Below are positions 29,490-39,794 of a stretch of DNA of 64,000 nt, piece by piece (position 1 is the stretch's first letter; every line of letters begins with the position of its first letter). A program made the position numbers and the translations under genes. Below the pieces are notes generated by a model that was given only the letters and a program-made list of their open reading frames with translations, was not told where the DNA came from and made no database searches. The stretch lies in the NCBI GenBank assembly GCA_046347635.1, contig JAXMFT010000001.1, forward strand, positions 248,001 through 312,000, written 5' to 3'. Origin of the DNA: JAGVSZ01 sp019137045. Its GTDB lineage: Bacteria > Pseudomonadota > Gammaproteobacteria > Burkholderiales > SG8-39.

Positions 29490-30411
29490 AGGGCCTCCAG
29501 CGCGTCGCCGACGATGCGCACTTCGGGCACGAGCGCGATGCCGAAGCGCTTGAGCACCGCCGCGCGCGCGTGCTCGATGAGCGCCTCGATGTCGGCCGCC
29601 GAGGCCTGGCCGTCCGGGTTGACGATGAAGTTGGCGTGCTTCTCCGAGATGCGCGCGCGCCCGATCGCGTGGCCCTTGAGCCCGCACGCCTCGACCAGCC
29701 GCGCCGCGTGGTCGCCGGGCGGATTGCGGAACACCGAGCCCGCGTTCGGCAGGTTGAGGGGCTGGGTGGCGCTGCGCCGGTCGAGCAGCGCCTTGATGCG
29801 CGCGCGCGCGCGGCTGCCGTCGCCGCGCGCGAAGCGGAACCACGCGCCGGTGAACCACTCGTCGGTGCCGAGCGCGCCGCGCCGCAGCGCGACGTGCCGG
29901 TAGCCGGTCTCGAACTCGCGCGCGACGCGCGCGTGCATCGCCCCCTGCCGGTCGATCGTGTCGGCGCGCTCGACGAACTGCCAGGTCTCCGAGCCGTAGC
30001 AGCCGGCATTCATCGCCAGGGCGCCGCCGATGGTGCCGGGCACGCCGGCGAGGAACTCCGCACCCTCGAGCCCGTGCGTCGCGGCGAAGCGCGCCACCTT
30101 CGGGCTCGCCACGCCCGCCTCGGCGAACACGAGCTCGTCGTCGAGCCGCACCGTGCCGCGCGTGTTGTGCATCAGGACCACGGTCCCGCGGAAGCCGCCG
30201 TCGCGGACGAGCAGGTTGGAGCCCAGGCCGACGAAGCACACCGGCTCGCCGTCGGGCAGCGTGCGCAGGAACGCCTGGAGGTCGGCCAGGTCCGCGGGCA
30301 CGTACGCGCGCGCCGCGCGCCCGCCCGCGCGCCAGCTGACGTGCTGCGCCATCGGCTCGTCGGCGAGCAGCCGGCCGCGCAGCGGCGTGCGCGCGAGCTG
30401 GACGGGGTCGA

Positions 30412-30421
<10 letters not shown>
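29486..30421 (-). CDS. murB: UDP-N-acetylenolpyruvoylglucosamine reductase
   Basis: MurB reduces the enolpyruvyl group to give UDP-MurNAc. The 311-residue flavoprotein has the FAD-binding G-L-G-S-N-L-L-V-R-D-G-G, the central M-N-A-G-C-Y-G, catalytic Ser in N-A-G-S-V-F-R-N-P and H-A-N-F-I-V-N with the late Glu of I-S-E-K. The start ATG 30421 overlaps the murC stop by ten bases. Inclusion of murB between murC and ddlB follows the usual proteobacterial order. Confidence 0.97.
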
Positions 30422-31786
<1,365 letters not shown>

Positions 31787-31797
<11 letters not shown>

Positions 31798-31900
31798 GGT
31801 CGGCCTCGTCGGCATCGGCGGCGCAGGCGCCCCGAGCGGCGCGGTCGCGCCGCGCCTCCAGCGGGTCGACGACGTGGATGCGCGCGACCTCGCGCTTCAC
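31787..31900 (-). CDS. Possible 37-residue coupled ORF between murG and murC
   Basis: A GTG at 31900 overlaps the murG stop (GTGA) and opens a 37-codon frame that ends with TAA at 31789-31787, 11 bases inside murC. The predicted peptide begins V-K-R-E-V-A-R-I-H-V-V-D-P and is Ala/Asp/Arg-rich toward the end. No family is recognised. It may be a real coupled small gene or just an open stretch of GC-rich spacer that lets ribosomes travel from murG to murC. Confidence 0.3.
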
Positions 31901-32943
31901 CGGGCGAGCTCCATGCACGCGGCGGCCACCGCACGCGTCGCCTCCGGCTTCCCGAGCGCGCGCGCGCGGAGCGCCAGCGCGAGCAGCCGCTCGCGCGGCA
32001 GCCCCTGCAGGATTTCGGCCAGCCGCTCGGGCGTCAGGTCGCGCTGCTGCGCCAGCACGCCCGCCCCCGCGTCCGCGAGGTAGCGCGCGTTGGCGGTCTG
32101 GTGGTCGTCGACGGCGAACGGGAACGGCACCAGGATCGCCGCGACGCCGGCCGCGGCCAGCTCGGCGACGGTCGTCGCCCCCGCGCGGCAGATGACGAGG
32201 TCGGCCTCCGCGTACGCGCGCGCCATGTCGTCGATGAACGCGACCGCGTCGGCCGCCACCCCTGCGCGGGCGTAGCCCGCCCGCAGCGCGTCGAGGTGCC
32301 GCGCGCCCGACTGGTGGGTGACCGCCGGCCGCGTCTGCGGCGGCAGCAGCGCGAGCGCCCGCGGCACGATCTCGTTCAACGCCGCGGCGCCGAGGCTGCC
32401 GCCGACGACGAGCAGCCGCAGCGGGCCGTCGCGCCCGGCGAAGCGCTGCGCGGGCGGCGCGACGCGCGCGATCGCCTCGCGCACCGGATTGCCGACGAGC
32501 GTCGCCTTCTTCAGGGCGCCCGGGAACGCGACCAGCACCCGGTCGGCGACGCCTGCGAGCACCCGGTTCGCCAGCCCGGCGATCGAGTTCTGCTCGTGGA
32601 TCGCGAGCGGGCGGCCGGCGAGCGCCGCCATCATCCCGCCCGGGAAGGCGATGTAGCCGCCCATTCCGAGCACGACGTCGGGCCGGTGCGCGCGCAGCGC
32701 GCGCAAGGCTTGCCAGAACGCGACCAGCAGGTTGAGCGGGAGCAGCAGCTTGGCGAGCAGCCCCTTCCCGCGCAGGCCGGAGAAGCGCACCCAGGCCATC
32801 TCGTAGCCGTGCTGCGGCACCAGGGCCGCCTCCATCCCGGTGCGCGCACCGAGCCAGGTCACGCGCCAGCCCTGCGCACGCAGGTGGTCGGCCACCGCGA
32901 GCGCGGGGAAGACGTGCCCGCCGGTGCCGCCCGCCATGATCAT
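31897..32943 (-). CDS. murG: UDP-N-acetylglucosamine transferase MurG
   Basis: MurG adds GlcNAc to lipid I to make lipid II at the inner face of the membrane. The 348-residue GT-B enzyme begins M-I-M-A-G-G-T-G-G-H-V-F-P-A, the donor-side glycine loop, and contains H-E-Q-N-S-I-A-G-L-A-N and G-A-T-T-V-A-E-L-A-A-A-G. ATG 32943 overlaps the stop of the 88-codon ORF upstream (ATGA); ATG 32937 is an alternative two codons later. Confidence 0.97.
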   Translation of the reverse strand: MIMAGGTGGHVFPALAVADHLRAQGWRVTWLGARTGMEAALVPQHGYEMAWVRFSGLRGKGLLAKLLLPLNLLVAFWQALRALRAHRPDVVLGMGGYIAFPGGMMAALAGRPLAIHEQNSIAGLANRVLAGVADRVLVAFPGALKKATLVGNPVREAIARVAPPAQRFAGRDGPLRLLVVGGSLGAAALNEIVPRALALLPPQTRPAVTHQSGARHLDALRAGYARAGVAADAVAFIDDMARAYAEADLVICRAGATTVAELAAAGVAAILVPFPFAVDDHQTANARYLADAGAGVLAQQRDLTPERLAEILQGLPRERLLALALRARALGKPEATRAVAAACMELAR

Positions 32944-33206
32944 GATGCTTCGAGCCACTCGTCCAGTTCGCTCCAGCTCAGCGGCAGCCCGGCCGCCACG
33001 GTCAGCGTGCGCGCGCTGGTCCCGCCGGCCTCGCCGGCGACGCAAGCCGCCTCGCCCGCGCCGGTCACGGCGTCGAGCGTCACGTCTGCGTCATCGGCGA
33101 GGGCAGCGGGTCCGGTCGGGGGCGCCTCGAGCGCGACGCGCGTGGCGTCGGGCGCCGACACCTGCAGCGCGCTCGGCAGCGCTTCGGTCGCGAGCGTCCT
33201 TCTCAT
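32940..33206 (-). CDS. Small acidic ORF of unknown function between ftsW and murG
   Basis: The family is not recognised. This 88-codon gene starts with an ATG overlapping the ftsW stop (ATGA at 33206-33203) and ends with a TGA overlapping the murG ATG (32943-32940), so it sits in the translation chain without a spare base. GAGG lies a few bases before the ATG. Codons show the same strong G/C preference at third positions as neighbours. The product is Ala-rich and acidic (13 Asp/Glu against 4 Arg, no Lys), has no membrane helix, and ends L-S-W-S-E-L-D-E-W-L-E-A-S, a plausible short amphipathic helix. ftsW and murG are normally adjacent. Confidence 0.6.
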   Translation of the reverse strand: MRRTLATEALPSALQVSAPDATRVALEAPPTGPAALADDADVTLDAVTGAGEAACVAGEAGGTSARTLTVAAGLPLSWSELDEWLEAS

Positions 33207-34354
33207 GTCCTCTGTCCCCCCATCAGTGCGCGGTTCTCGTAGTCGACCCGCAGCAGGATCGCGAGCGCGACGCAGCTCGCGACCAGCGCGCTGCCCCCGA
33301 AGCTCATGAGCGGGAGCGTGAGCCCCTTGGTCGGCAGCACGCCGAGGTTCACGCCCATGTTGATGAACGCCTGCACGCCGAGCCACAGCGCGATGCCCTG
33401 GGCGACGAGCGCGCCGAACGGCCGCTCGAGCAGCGCCGCGCGCCGCCCGATCGCGAACGCGCGCAGGCACAGCCACGCGAACAGGCCGACCACCAGCGCG
33501 ACGCCGACGAACCCGAGCTCCTCGCCCACCACGGCGAGCAGGAAGTCGGTGTGCGCCTCGGGCAGGTAGTGCAGCTTCTCGACGCTGCCGCCGAGGCCGA
33601 CGCCGAACCACTCGCCGCGCCCGAACGCGATCAGCGAGTGCGAGAGCTGGTAGCCGCGCCCGAACGCGTCCGACCACGGGTCCATGAAGCCGAAGATGCG
33701 CTGCACCCGGTACGGCGACGACACCACCAGCACCGCGAAGCCGGCCGCGGCGAGCGCCGCGAGGGCGGCGAACCACTTCCCGTTCATGCCGCCGAGGAAG
33801 AGCGTGCCCATCGCGATCGCGCAGATGACGACGAACGCGCCGAAGTCGGGCTCGCGCAGGAGCAGCCACCCGACCACCAGCATCACGCCCAGCATCGGCG
33901 CGAGGCCGGCGCGGAAGCTGTGCATCAGCGCGTGCTTGCGCACCGTGTAGTCGGCCGCGTACAGCACGGCCGCCACCTTCATCAGCTCGGAGGGCTGCAG
34001 GTTGACCGGCCCGAGCGGCAGCCAGCGCCGCGCGCCGTTCACCTCGCGCCCGATGCCCGGCACGACCACCAGCGCGAGCAGCACCACGCCGGCGGCGAAC
34101 AGCCACGGCGCGGCCCGCTGCCAGGCGCGCATCGGCACCTGGAACGCGATCGCGCCGAGGACCACCGCGGCGACGGCGAACGCGGCGTGGCGCACGAGGT
34201 ACCACGTCGCCTGCCCGCCGGTGAAGCGCGCGCTCTCGGCGGTCGCGATCGAGGCCGAGTACACCATCACCAGGCCGAGCGTGAGCAGGACGAGCGCGGT
34301 CCACACGACGCTCTCGTCGTACTCGGCCGCCCTCGCCCTGCGGTCAATGCGCAT
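33203..34354 (-). CDS. ftsW: Peptidoglycan glycosyltransferase FtsW
   Basis: FtsW is the SEDS-family polymerase of septal peptidoglycan, working with FtsI. The 383-residue protein has about ten membrane helices and the family's G-R-E-V-N-G-A-R-R-W-L near 105, P-S-E-L-M-K near 121 and P-T-K-G-L-T-L-P-L-M-S-F-G-G near 335. Its start overlaps the murD end by 11 bases, and its stop overlaps the small ORF start. Confidence 0.97.
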   Translation of the reverse strand: MRIDRRARAAEYDESVVWTALVLLTLGLVMVYSASIATAESARFTGGQATWYLVRHAAFAVAAVVLGAIAFQVPMRAWQRAAPWLFAAGVVLLALVVVPGIGREVNGARRWLPLGPVNLQPSELMKVAAVLYAADYTVRKHALMHSFRAGLAPMLGVMLVVGWLLLREPDFGAFVVICAIAMGTLFLGGMNGKWFAALAALAAAGFAVLVVSSPYRVQRIFGFMDPWSDAFGRGYQLSHSLIAFGRGEWFGVGLGGSVEKLHYLPEAHTDFLLAVVGEELGFVGVALVVGLFAWLCLRAFAIGRRAALLERPFGALVAQGIALWLGVQAFINMGVNLGVLPTKGLTLPLMSFGGSALVASCVALAILLRVDYENRALMGGQRT

Positions 34355-35753
34355 GCGCCGCCTCCAGCTTGCGCACCGCCGCGACGAACGCCTCCCCGCG
34401 CGCCTTGTAGCTGGCGAACATGTCGAAGCTCGCGCACGCGGGCGAGAGCAGGACGACGTCCCCGGGCTGCGCCAGCGCCCGGGCCCGGGCCACCGCTTCG
34501 GGGAGCGACGCCGCGCGCTCGGCGGCCACGTGCGCGCGCTCCAGCGCGGCGGCGATCAGCGGCGCGTCGCGCCCGATCAGCACCGCCGCGCGCGCCGCGC
34601 CGGCGGCCGCGGCGGCGAGCGGCGCGAAGTCCTGGCCCTTGCCTTCGCCCCCGGCGATGAGGACCACCCTGCGCCCGCTCGGGCCGATCTGCCGCGCGAA
34701 ACCCTCCAGCGCCGCCACCGTCGCCCCCACGTTGGTGCCCTTCGAGTCGTCGTAGAACGCGACGCGGTCGATGTCCGCGACGCGCTCGAGGCGATGCGGC
34801 AGACCCTGGAAGCGGCGCAGCGCCTCGACGAGCGGCGGCAGCTGCAGGCCGACGGTGCGGCAGAGCGCGAGCGCGGCGAGCGCGTTGACCGCGTTGTGCA
34901 GCCCCGCGATGCGCAGGTCCGCCGCCGCGAGGAGCGGCGTCGTCCCCTGCGCGAGCCAGTGCTCGCCGAACACCTTGAGCAGCCCGAACCCGTCGTGGTC
35001 GGGCGCCGGGTCGTCCCCGAACGTCACCACGCGCCGGCCGGCGCGGCGCATGCCGAGGCTGCGCGCGTCGCTGCGGTTCAGGACCTGGACGCCGTCGCCG
35101 TCGAAGATGCGCGCCTTCGCCGCCGCGTACGCGCCGATCCCGGCGTAGCGGTCGAGATGGTCCTCGCTCACGTTGAGGACCGTCGCCGCGGCCGGGCGCA
35201 GGCTCGCGGTCGCCTCGAGCTGGAAGCTCGAGAGCTCCAGCACCCAGACCTGGGGCATGCGGGCGCCCTCCAGCCGGGCGATCAGCGCATCGAGCACCGC
35301 CGGGGAGATGTTCCCGGCCACCTCGGTGTCGAGCCCGGCCGCGCGGCACATCGCGCCCGCGAGCGCGGTGACCGTGGTCTTGCCGTTCGTTCCGGTCACC
35401 GCGACGACGCGGCCCCGCTGCGCGCCCGGGAGCGTGGCGAGGAAGCGCGCGAAGAGCTCCACGTCCCCGACGACGTCCAGGCCGCGCGCGACCGCGCCGC
35501 GGACCAGCGGCGCGGCGAGCGGCACCCCCGGGCTCGCGGCCACGAGGTCGACGCCGCCGAGGAGGGCGTCGGTGAACGGGCCGGTGACGATCTCGGCGCG
35601 CGGCACGGCCGCGCGCAGCGCGTCGGCCGCCGGCGGCGCGGCACGCGAGTCGGCCGCGCGCACCGAGCCGCCCTGGCGATCGATCCAGCGCGCGAGCGAG
35701 AGCCCGGTCTCGCCGAGCCCCAGCACCAGCACGCGTTTGCCGACGAGTTCCAT
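34344..35753 (-). CDS. murD: UDP-N-acetylmuramoylalanine--D-glutamate ligase
   Basis: MurD adds D-Glu to the nucleotide precursor. The 469-residue enzyme starts M-E-L-V-G-K-R-V-L-V-L-G-L-G-E-T-G-L-S and has the ATP loop G-T-N-G-K-T-T-V-T (about 121-129), E-L-S-S-F-Q-L near 173 and Y-D-D-S-K-G-T-N near 330. It lies four bases after mraY and overlaps ftsW. Confidence 0.97.
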   Translation of the reverse strand: MELVGKRVLVLGLGETGLSLARWIDRQGGSVRAADSRAAPPAADALRAAVPRAEIVTGPFTDALLGGVDLVAASPGVPLAAPLVRGAVARGLDVVGDVELFARFLATLPGAQRGRVVAVTGTNGKTTVTALAGAMCRAAGLDTEVAGNISPAVLDALIARLEGARMPQVWVLELSSFQLEATASLRPAAATVLNVSEDHLDRYAGIGAYAAAKARIFDGDGVQVLNRSDARSLGMRRAGRRVVTFGDDPAPDHDGFGLLKVFGEHWLAQGTTPLLAAADLRIAGLHNAVNALAALALCRTVGLQLPPLVEALRRFQGLPHRLERVADIDRVAFYDDSKGTNVGATVAALEGFARQIGPSGRRVVLIAGGEGKGQDFAPLAAAAAGAARAAVLIGRDAPLIAAALERAHVAAERAASLPEAVARARALAQPGDVVLLSPACASFDMFASYKARGEAFVAAVRKLEAAHAH

Positions 35754-35757
35754 GGCG

Positions 35758-36912
35758 CTAGCGCAGCTTCAGGGTGGACAGGCCGAACAGCACGAGGACC
35801 ACGGTGATGATCCAGAAGCGCACGACCACCTGCGTCTCCTTCCAGCCTCCGAGCTCGTAGTGGTGGTGCAGCGGCGCCATGCGGAAGATGCGCTTGCCGC
35901 CGGTGGCCTTGAAGTAGATGACCTGCAGCATCACCGAGAGCGTCTCGGCGACGAACACCCCGCCCATGATGAAGAGCACGATCTCCTGGCGCGCGATCAC
36001 CGCGACGGTGCCGAGCGCCGCGCCGAGCGCGAGCGCCCCGACGTCGCCCATGAACACCTCGGCCGGGTACGCGTTGAACCAGAGGAACCCGAGCCCCGCG
36101 CCCACCACCGCGCCGCAGAACACCGCCAGCTCGCTCGCGCCGGGAATGTGCGGGAACAGCAGGTACTTCGAGTGCACCGCGTTGCCCGCGACGTAGGCGA
36201 AGATGCCCAGCGCGCCGGCGATCATCACCGCCGGCAGGATGGCGAGGCCGTCGAGGCCGTCGGTCAGGTTCACCGCGTTCGACGTGCCGACGATCACGAA
36301 GTAGGTCACCACGATGAAGCCGAACACGCCGAGCGGGTAGGCGACGTTCTTGAAGAACGGGACGATCAGGTCGGCGCGGGGCGGGAGCGTCAGCTCGAAG
36401 CCGCTGCCGGCCCACTGGGTGAAGAGCGACCAGGCTTGCGCGGCGCTGGTGGCGGGCACCGCGAAGGCGAGCGAGATCGCGGCCGCGAACCCGATCAGCG
36501 ACTGCCAGAAGTACTTCTCGCGCGCCGACAGGCCCTTCGGGTTGCGGTGCACGACCTTGCGGTAGTCGTCCACCCAGCCGATCGCGCCGAACCCGAGCGT
36601 CACCGCGAGCACGATCCACACGAAGCGGTTCGACCAGTCGGCCCAGAGCAGCGTGGTGACCCCGATCGACACCAGGATGAGCGCGCCGCCCATGGTCGGC
36701 GTCCCGGCCTTGGTGAGGTGCGTCTGCGGCCCGTCGTCGCGCACCGCCTGGCCGATCTTGTACGTGGCGAGCTTGCGGATCATCGCCGGCCCGGCGAGGA
36801 ACGAGATCACGAGCGCGGTGAGCGCGGCGAGCACCGCGCGCAGCGAGATGTAGCCGAACACGTTGAACGCGCGCACGTCCTGGGAGAGGTACTGGGCGAG
36901 CTCTAGGAGCAC
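35758..36912 (-). CDS. mraY: Phospho-N-acetylmuramoyl-pentapeptide transferase MraY
   Basis: MraY transfers phospho-MurNAc-pentapeptide to undecaprenyl phosphate, making lipid I. The 384-residue, ten-helix protein has the Mg-binding D-D-Y near 117, N-L-T-D-G-L-D-G-L near 210 and the His-rich cytoplasmic loop P-L-H-H-H-Y-E near 345. The frame is open far upstream, but GTG 36912 (V-L-L-E-L-A-Q-Y-L) matches the family's start and overlaps the murF stop by ten bases. Confidence 0.97.
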   Translation of the reverse strand: MLLELAQYLSQDVRAFNVFGYISLRAVLAALTALVISFLAGPAMIRKLATYKIGQAVRDDGPQTHLTKAGTPTMGGALILVSIGVTTLLWADWSNRFVWIVLAVTLGFGAIGWVDDYRKVVHRNPKGLSAREKYFWQSLIGFAAAISLAFAVPATSAAQAWSLFTQWAGSGFELTLPPRADLIVPFFKNVAYPLGVFGFIVVTYFVIVGTSNAVNLTDGLDGLAILPAVMIAGALGIFAYVAGNAVHSKYLLFPHIPGASELAVFCGAVVGAGLGFLWFNAYPAEVFMGDVGALALGAALGTVAVIARQEIVLFIMGGVFVAETLSVMLQVIYFKATGGKRIFRMAPLHHHYELGGWKETQVVVRFWIITVVLVLFGLSTLKLR

Positions 36913-38279
36913 GTCGAGCCCTCCGGCGCGAGCAGCTGCGCGACCACGCGCTCCATGCGCATGAAGCGCGAGCCCTTGACCAGGATCGTCCCCCGCGCCG
37001 CGGCGAGCCCCTGCGCGCGCGCGCCCGCCGCGTCGACCGAGTCGAGGTGCTCGCCGCCCGCGCCGAACGCGGCCGCCGCGGCGCCCGCGAGCGTGCCGAC
37101 CGCGATCAGGCGCTCGACGCCCGACTCCTTCGCGTAGCGCCCGACCTCCTCGTGGAAGAGCGCCCCGTGCGCGCCGACCTCGCCCATGTCGCCGAGCACC
37201 AGCACGCGCGGCCGCTCCGAGGCGGCGAGCACGTCGATCGCGGCGCGCACCGAGTCGGGATTGGCGTTGTAGGTGTCGTCGATGACCACGCCGCCGCCGC
37301 GTCCGGGCTGCGGCTGCAGCCGCCCCTTCACCGGCCGGAAGGCGGAGAGCGCGCGCGCGACCGCCTCGATGCTCGCGCCGGCGGCGGTCGCGGCCGCGGC
37401 CGCGGCCAGGGCGTTGCGCACGTTGTGCAGGCCCGGCGCGTGCAGCCGCACGGTCGCGCCGCCGGCGTCGGTCTCGAGCTCGAACTCGGTCGCCGCCCCG
37501 CTCGCGCGCACCCGGGCGTGCACCGCGGCGCCGCCGCCCAGTCCGAAGTCGCGCACGCGGCGCGCGCCGGCGAGCCCGCGCCAGTACTCGAAGTGCGCGT
37601 CGTCGCGGTTCAGCACCGCGACGCCGTCGGCCGGCAGCGCCCGGACGAGGGCGCCGTGCTCGGCCGCGACCTCGTCGACGCCCTGCATGAACTCCTGGTG
37701 CTCGCGCTGGGCGTTGTTGACGAGCGCGATCGTGGGCCGGGCGATGTGCGCGAGGCGAGCGGTCTCGCCCGGGTGGTTCATGCCGATCTCCAGCACCGCG
37801 CAGGCGTGCGCGCCGCGCAGCCGCAGGCAGGTGAGCGGAAGCCCGATGTCGTTGTTGAGGTTGCCCGCGGTGGCGAGCACGCGCGCGGCGCCGTACTGCT
37901 CGCGCAGGCACGCGGCGGCCATCTCCTTGACGGTGGTCTTGCCGTTCGACCCGACCACGCCGACGACGGGAATGCGGAAACGCCCGCGCCAGTGCCCGGC
38001 GAGCGCGCCCAGGGCGACTCTCGCGTCCTCGACGACGATGAGCGGCAGCCCCGCCGCCCGCGCCGCCTCCTGCGCGCCGCGCTCGACCAGCGCGGCCGCG
38101 GCGCCCCGGTCGCGCGCCGCGCCGACGTACTCGTGGCCGTCGAACCGCTCGCCGCGCAGGGCGACGAAGAGCGCGCCCCGCTCGAGCGTCCGGCTGTCCG
38201 TCGACACCGACTCGAAACGGGTGTCGGGGCCGGCGACGGTCGCGCCGAGCGCGCGGGCGGCCGCGGCGAGCGTCAGCAT
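36903..38279 (-). CDS. murF: UDP-MurNAc-tripeptide--D-alanyl-D-alanine ligase
   Basis: MurF adds D-Ala-D-Ala, completing the pentapeptide. The 458-residue ligase has the ATP loop G-S-N-G-K-T-T-V-K (about 115-123), E-I-G-M-N-H-P-G-E near 165 and D-D-T-Y-N-A-N-P-D-S near 335. ATG 38279 overlaps the murE stop by seven bases and gives a full N-terminal substrate domain with S-V-S-T-D-S-R. Substrate comes from DdlB, encoded in the same cluster. Confidence 0.97.
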   Translation of the reverse strand: MLTLAAAARALGATVAGPDTRFESVSTDSRTLERGALFVALRGERFDGHEYVGAARDRGAAAALVERGAQEAARAAGLPLIVVEDARVALGALAGHWRGRFRIPVVGVVGSNGKTTVKEMAAACLREQYGAARVLATAGNLNNDIGLPLTCLRLRGAHACAVLEIGMNHPGETARLAHIARPTIALVNNAQREHQEFMQGVDEVAAEHGALVRALPADGVAVLNRDDAHFEYWRGLAGARRVRDFGLGGGAAVHARVRASGAATEFELETDAGGATVRLHAPGLHNVRNALAAAAAATAAGASIEAVARALSAFRPVKGRLQPQPGRGGGVVIDDTYNANPDSVRAAIDVLAASERPRVLVLGDMGEVGAHGALFHEEVGRYAKESGVERLIAVGTLAGAAAAAFGAGGEHLDSVDAAGARAQGLAAARGTILVKGSRFMRMERVVAQLLAPEGSTCS

Positions 38280-39769
38280 GCGACCGCCCCGGCGCTCGCG
38301 AGCGCGGCCCGCGTCTCGTCCACGTCCGAGAACGGGAGCCGCTGCCCGTCCACCTCCTGGTAGGGCTCGTGCCCCTTGCCCGCGATCAGCACCACGTCGC
38401 CGCGGCGCGCCGCGGCGATCGCGGCGCGGATCGCCGCGCGCCGGTCGAGGTGGACCGCGTGCGGCACGCGCACGCCCGACACGATCTCCGCGGCGATCGC
38501 CGCCGGGTCCTCGCTGCGCGGGTTGTCGCTCGTCACCACCACGAGCGCGGCGTGCCGCGACGCGATCTCGCCCATGAGCGGGCGCTTGCCGCGGTCGCGG
38601 TCGCCGCCGCAGCCGAACACGCAGATGAGGCGCCCGCCCTGCGCGCGCGCCACGTCGCGCAGCGCCGTCAGGCACTTGTCGAGCGCGTCGGGGCTGTGCG
38701 CGTAATCGACCACCGCGAGCGGCGCGGCGCCGCCGCCGAGGCGCTGCATGCGTCCGGGCGGAGGCGCGAGGCGGGCGCACAGGCCGGGGATCTCGTCGAG
38801 CCGCAGCCCGGCGACGAGCAGCGTCCCGATCACGCCGAGCAGGTTGGAGACGTTGAAGCGCCCGATGAGCGGCGCGCGGATGGCGCACCCGCCCCAGCTC
38901 GACTCGAGGCGGAACGCGATCCCCTCGGCCGACACCGCCGCCTCGTGCGCCTCGAGCCAGTGCTCGAGCCCGCTCGCCGCCGCGGCGCCGCGCCCCACGC
39001 TGTAGCCCACGCGCCGCACCGGACCGAACGCGAGCATGTGCGCGATGCGCACGCCGAGCGCGTCGTCGAGGTTGAGCACCGCGTGCCCGAGCCCGCCCGC
39101 GCGGAACAGGCGCATCTTCGCCTCCGCGTAGGCCTCCATGTCGGCGTGGTAGTCGAGGTGGTCGCGCGTGAGGTTGGTGAAGAGCGCGCAGGCGCAGCGC
39201 GTGCCCTCGAGCCGCCCCTGCTCGAGGCCGATCGAGGAGGCCTCCAGCGCGACGCAGGCGGCGCCCTCGTCGGCGAAGCGCCGCAGCGCCTGCTGCAGGA
39301 GCACCGCGTCGGGCGTGGTGTTCGGGTTGTCCGCGAGCGCGCCCGGGAAGCCCAGCCCGAGCGTGCCGACCACCGCGCACCTGCGCCCGGCGCGCGTGAG
39401 CGCCTGCGCGATCCACTGGCTGCACGAGGTCTTGCCGTTGGTGCCGGTGACGCCGACGGTCCACAGCCGCTCCGACGGACGCCCGTACACCTCCGCGGCG
39501 ATCGGACCGGCGAGGCGCTTCAGGCCGGCGACCGGGAGATTGGGCGTCGCGAGCGCGGCCGGCCACGCGAACCCCGCGCGCTCCCAGAGCACCGCGGCCG
39601 CGCCGCGCGCCGCCGCGTCGGCGACGAACCGGCGGCCGTCGGCGCGCTCGCCGGGGTAGGCGAGGAAGACGTCGCCGGCCCCCACCGCGCGGCTGTCGGT
39701 CGCGAGGCGCGCCGGACGCACGCCGAGTTGCGCGAGCTCGTTCAGAATCCTGGCGATCTCCTTGCTCAC
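38273..39769 (-). CDS. murE: UDP-MurNAc-L-Ala-D-Glu--meso-diaminopimelate ligase
   Basis: MurE adds the third residue of the stem peptide. The 498-residue ligase has A-T-D-S-R-A-V near 23, the ATP loop G-T-N-G-K-T-S-C-S (about 109-117) and the D-N-P-R-S-E motif (about 407), the signature of enzymes that select meso-diaminopimelate, as in Gram-negatives. The start is a GTG 25 bases after the ftsI stop. Its stop overlaps murF. Confidence 0.97.
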   Translation of the reverse strand: MSKEIARILNELAQLGVRPARLATDSRAVGAGDVFLAYPGERADGRRFVADAAARGAAAVLWERAGFAWPAALATPNLPVAGLKRLAGPIAAEVYGRPSERLWTVGVTGTNGKTSCSQWIAQALTRAGRRCAVVGTLGLGFPGALADNPNTTPDAVLLQQALRRFADEGAACVALEASSIGLEQGRLEGTRCACALFTNLTRDHLDYHADMEAYAEAKMRLFRAGGLGHAVLNLDDALGVRIAHMLAFGPVRRVGYSVGRGAAAASGLEHWLEAHEAAVSAEGIAFRLESSWGGCAIRAPLIGRFNVSNLLGVIGTLLVAGLRLDEIPGLCARLAPPPGRMQRLGGGAAPLAVVDYAHSPDALDKCLTALRDVARAQGGRLICVFGCGGDRDRGKRPLMGEIASRHAALVVVTSDNPRSEDPAAIAAEIVSGVRVPHAVHLDRRAAIRAAIAAARRGDVVLIAGKGHEPYQEVDGQRLPFSDVDETRAALASAGAVAC

Positions 39770-39794
39770 GTCGCGGGCACGGGCCGGGTCCGCC

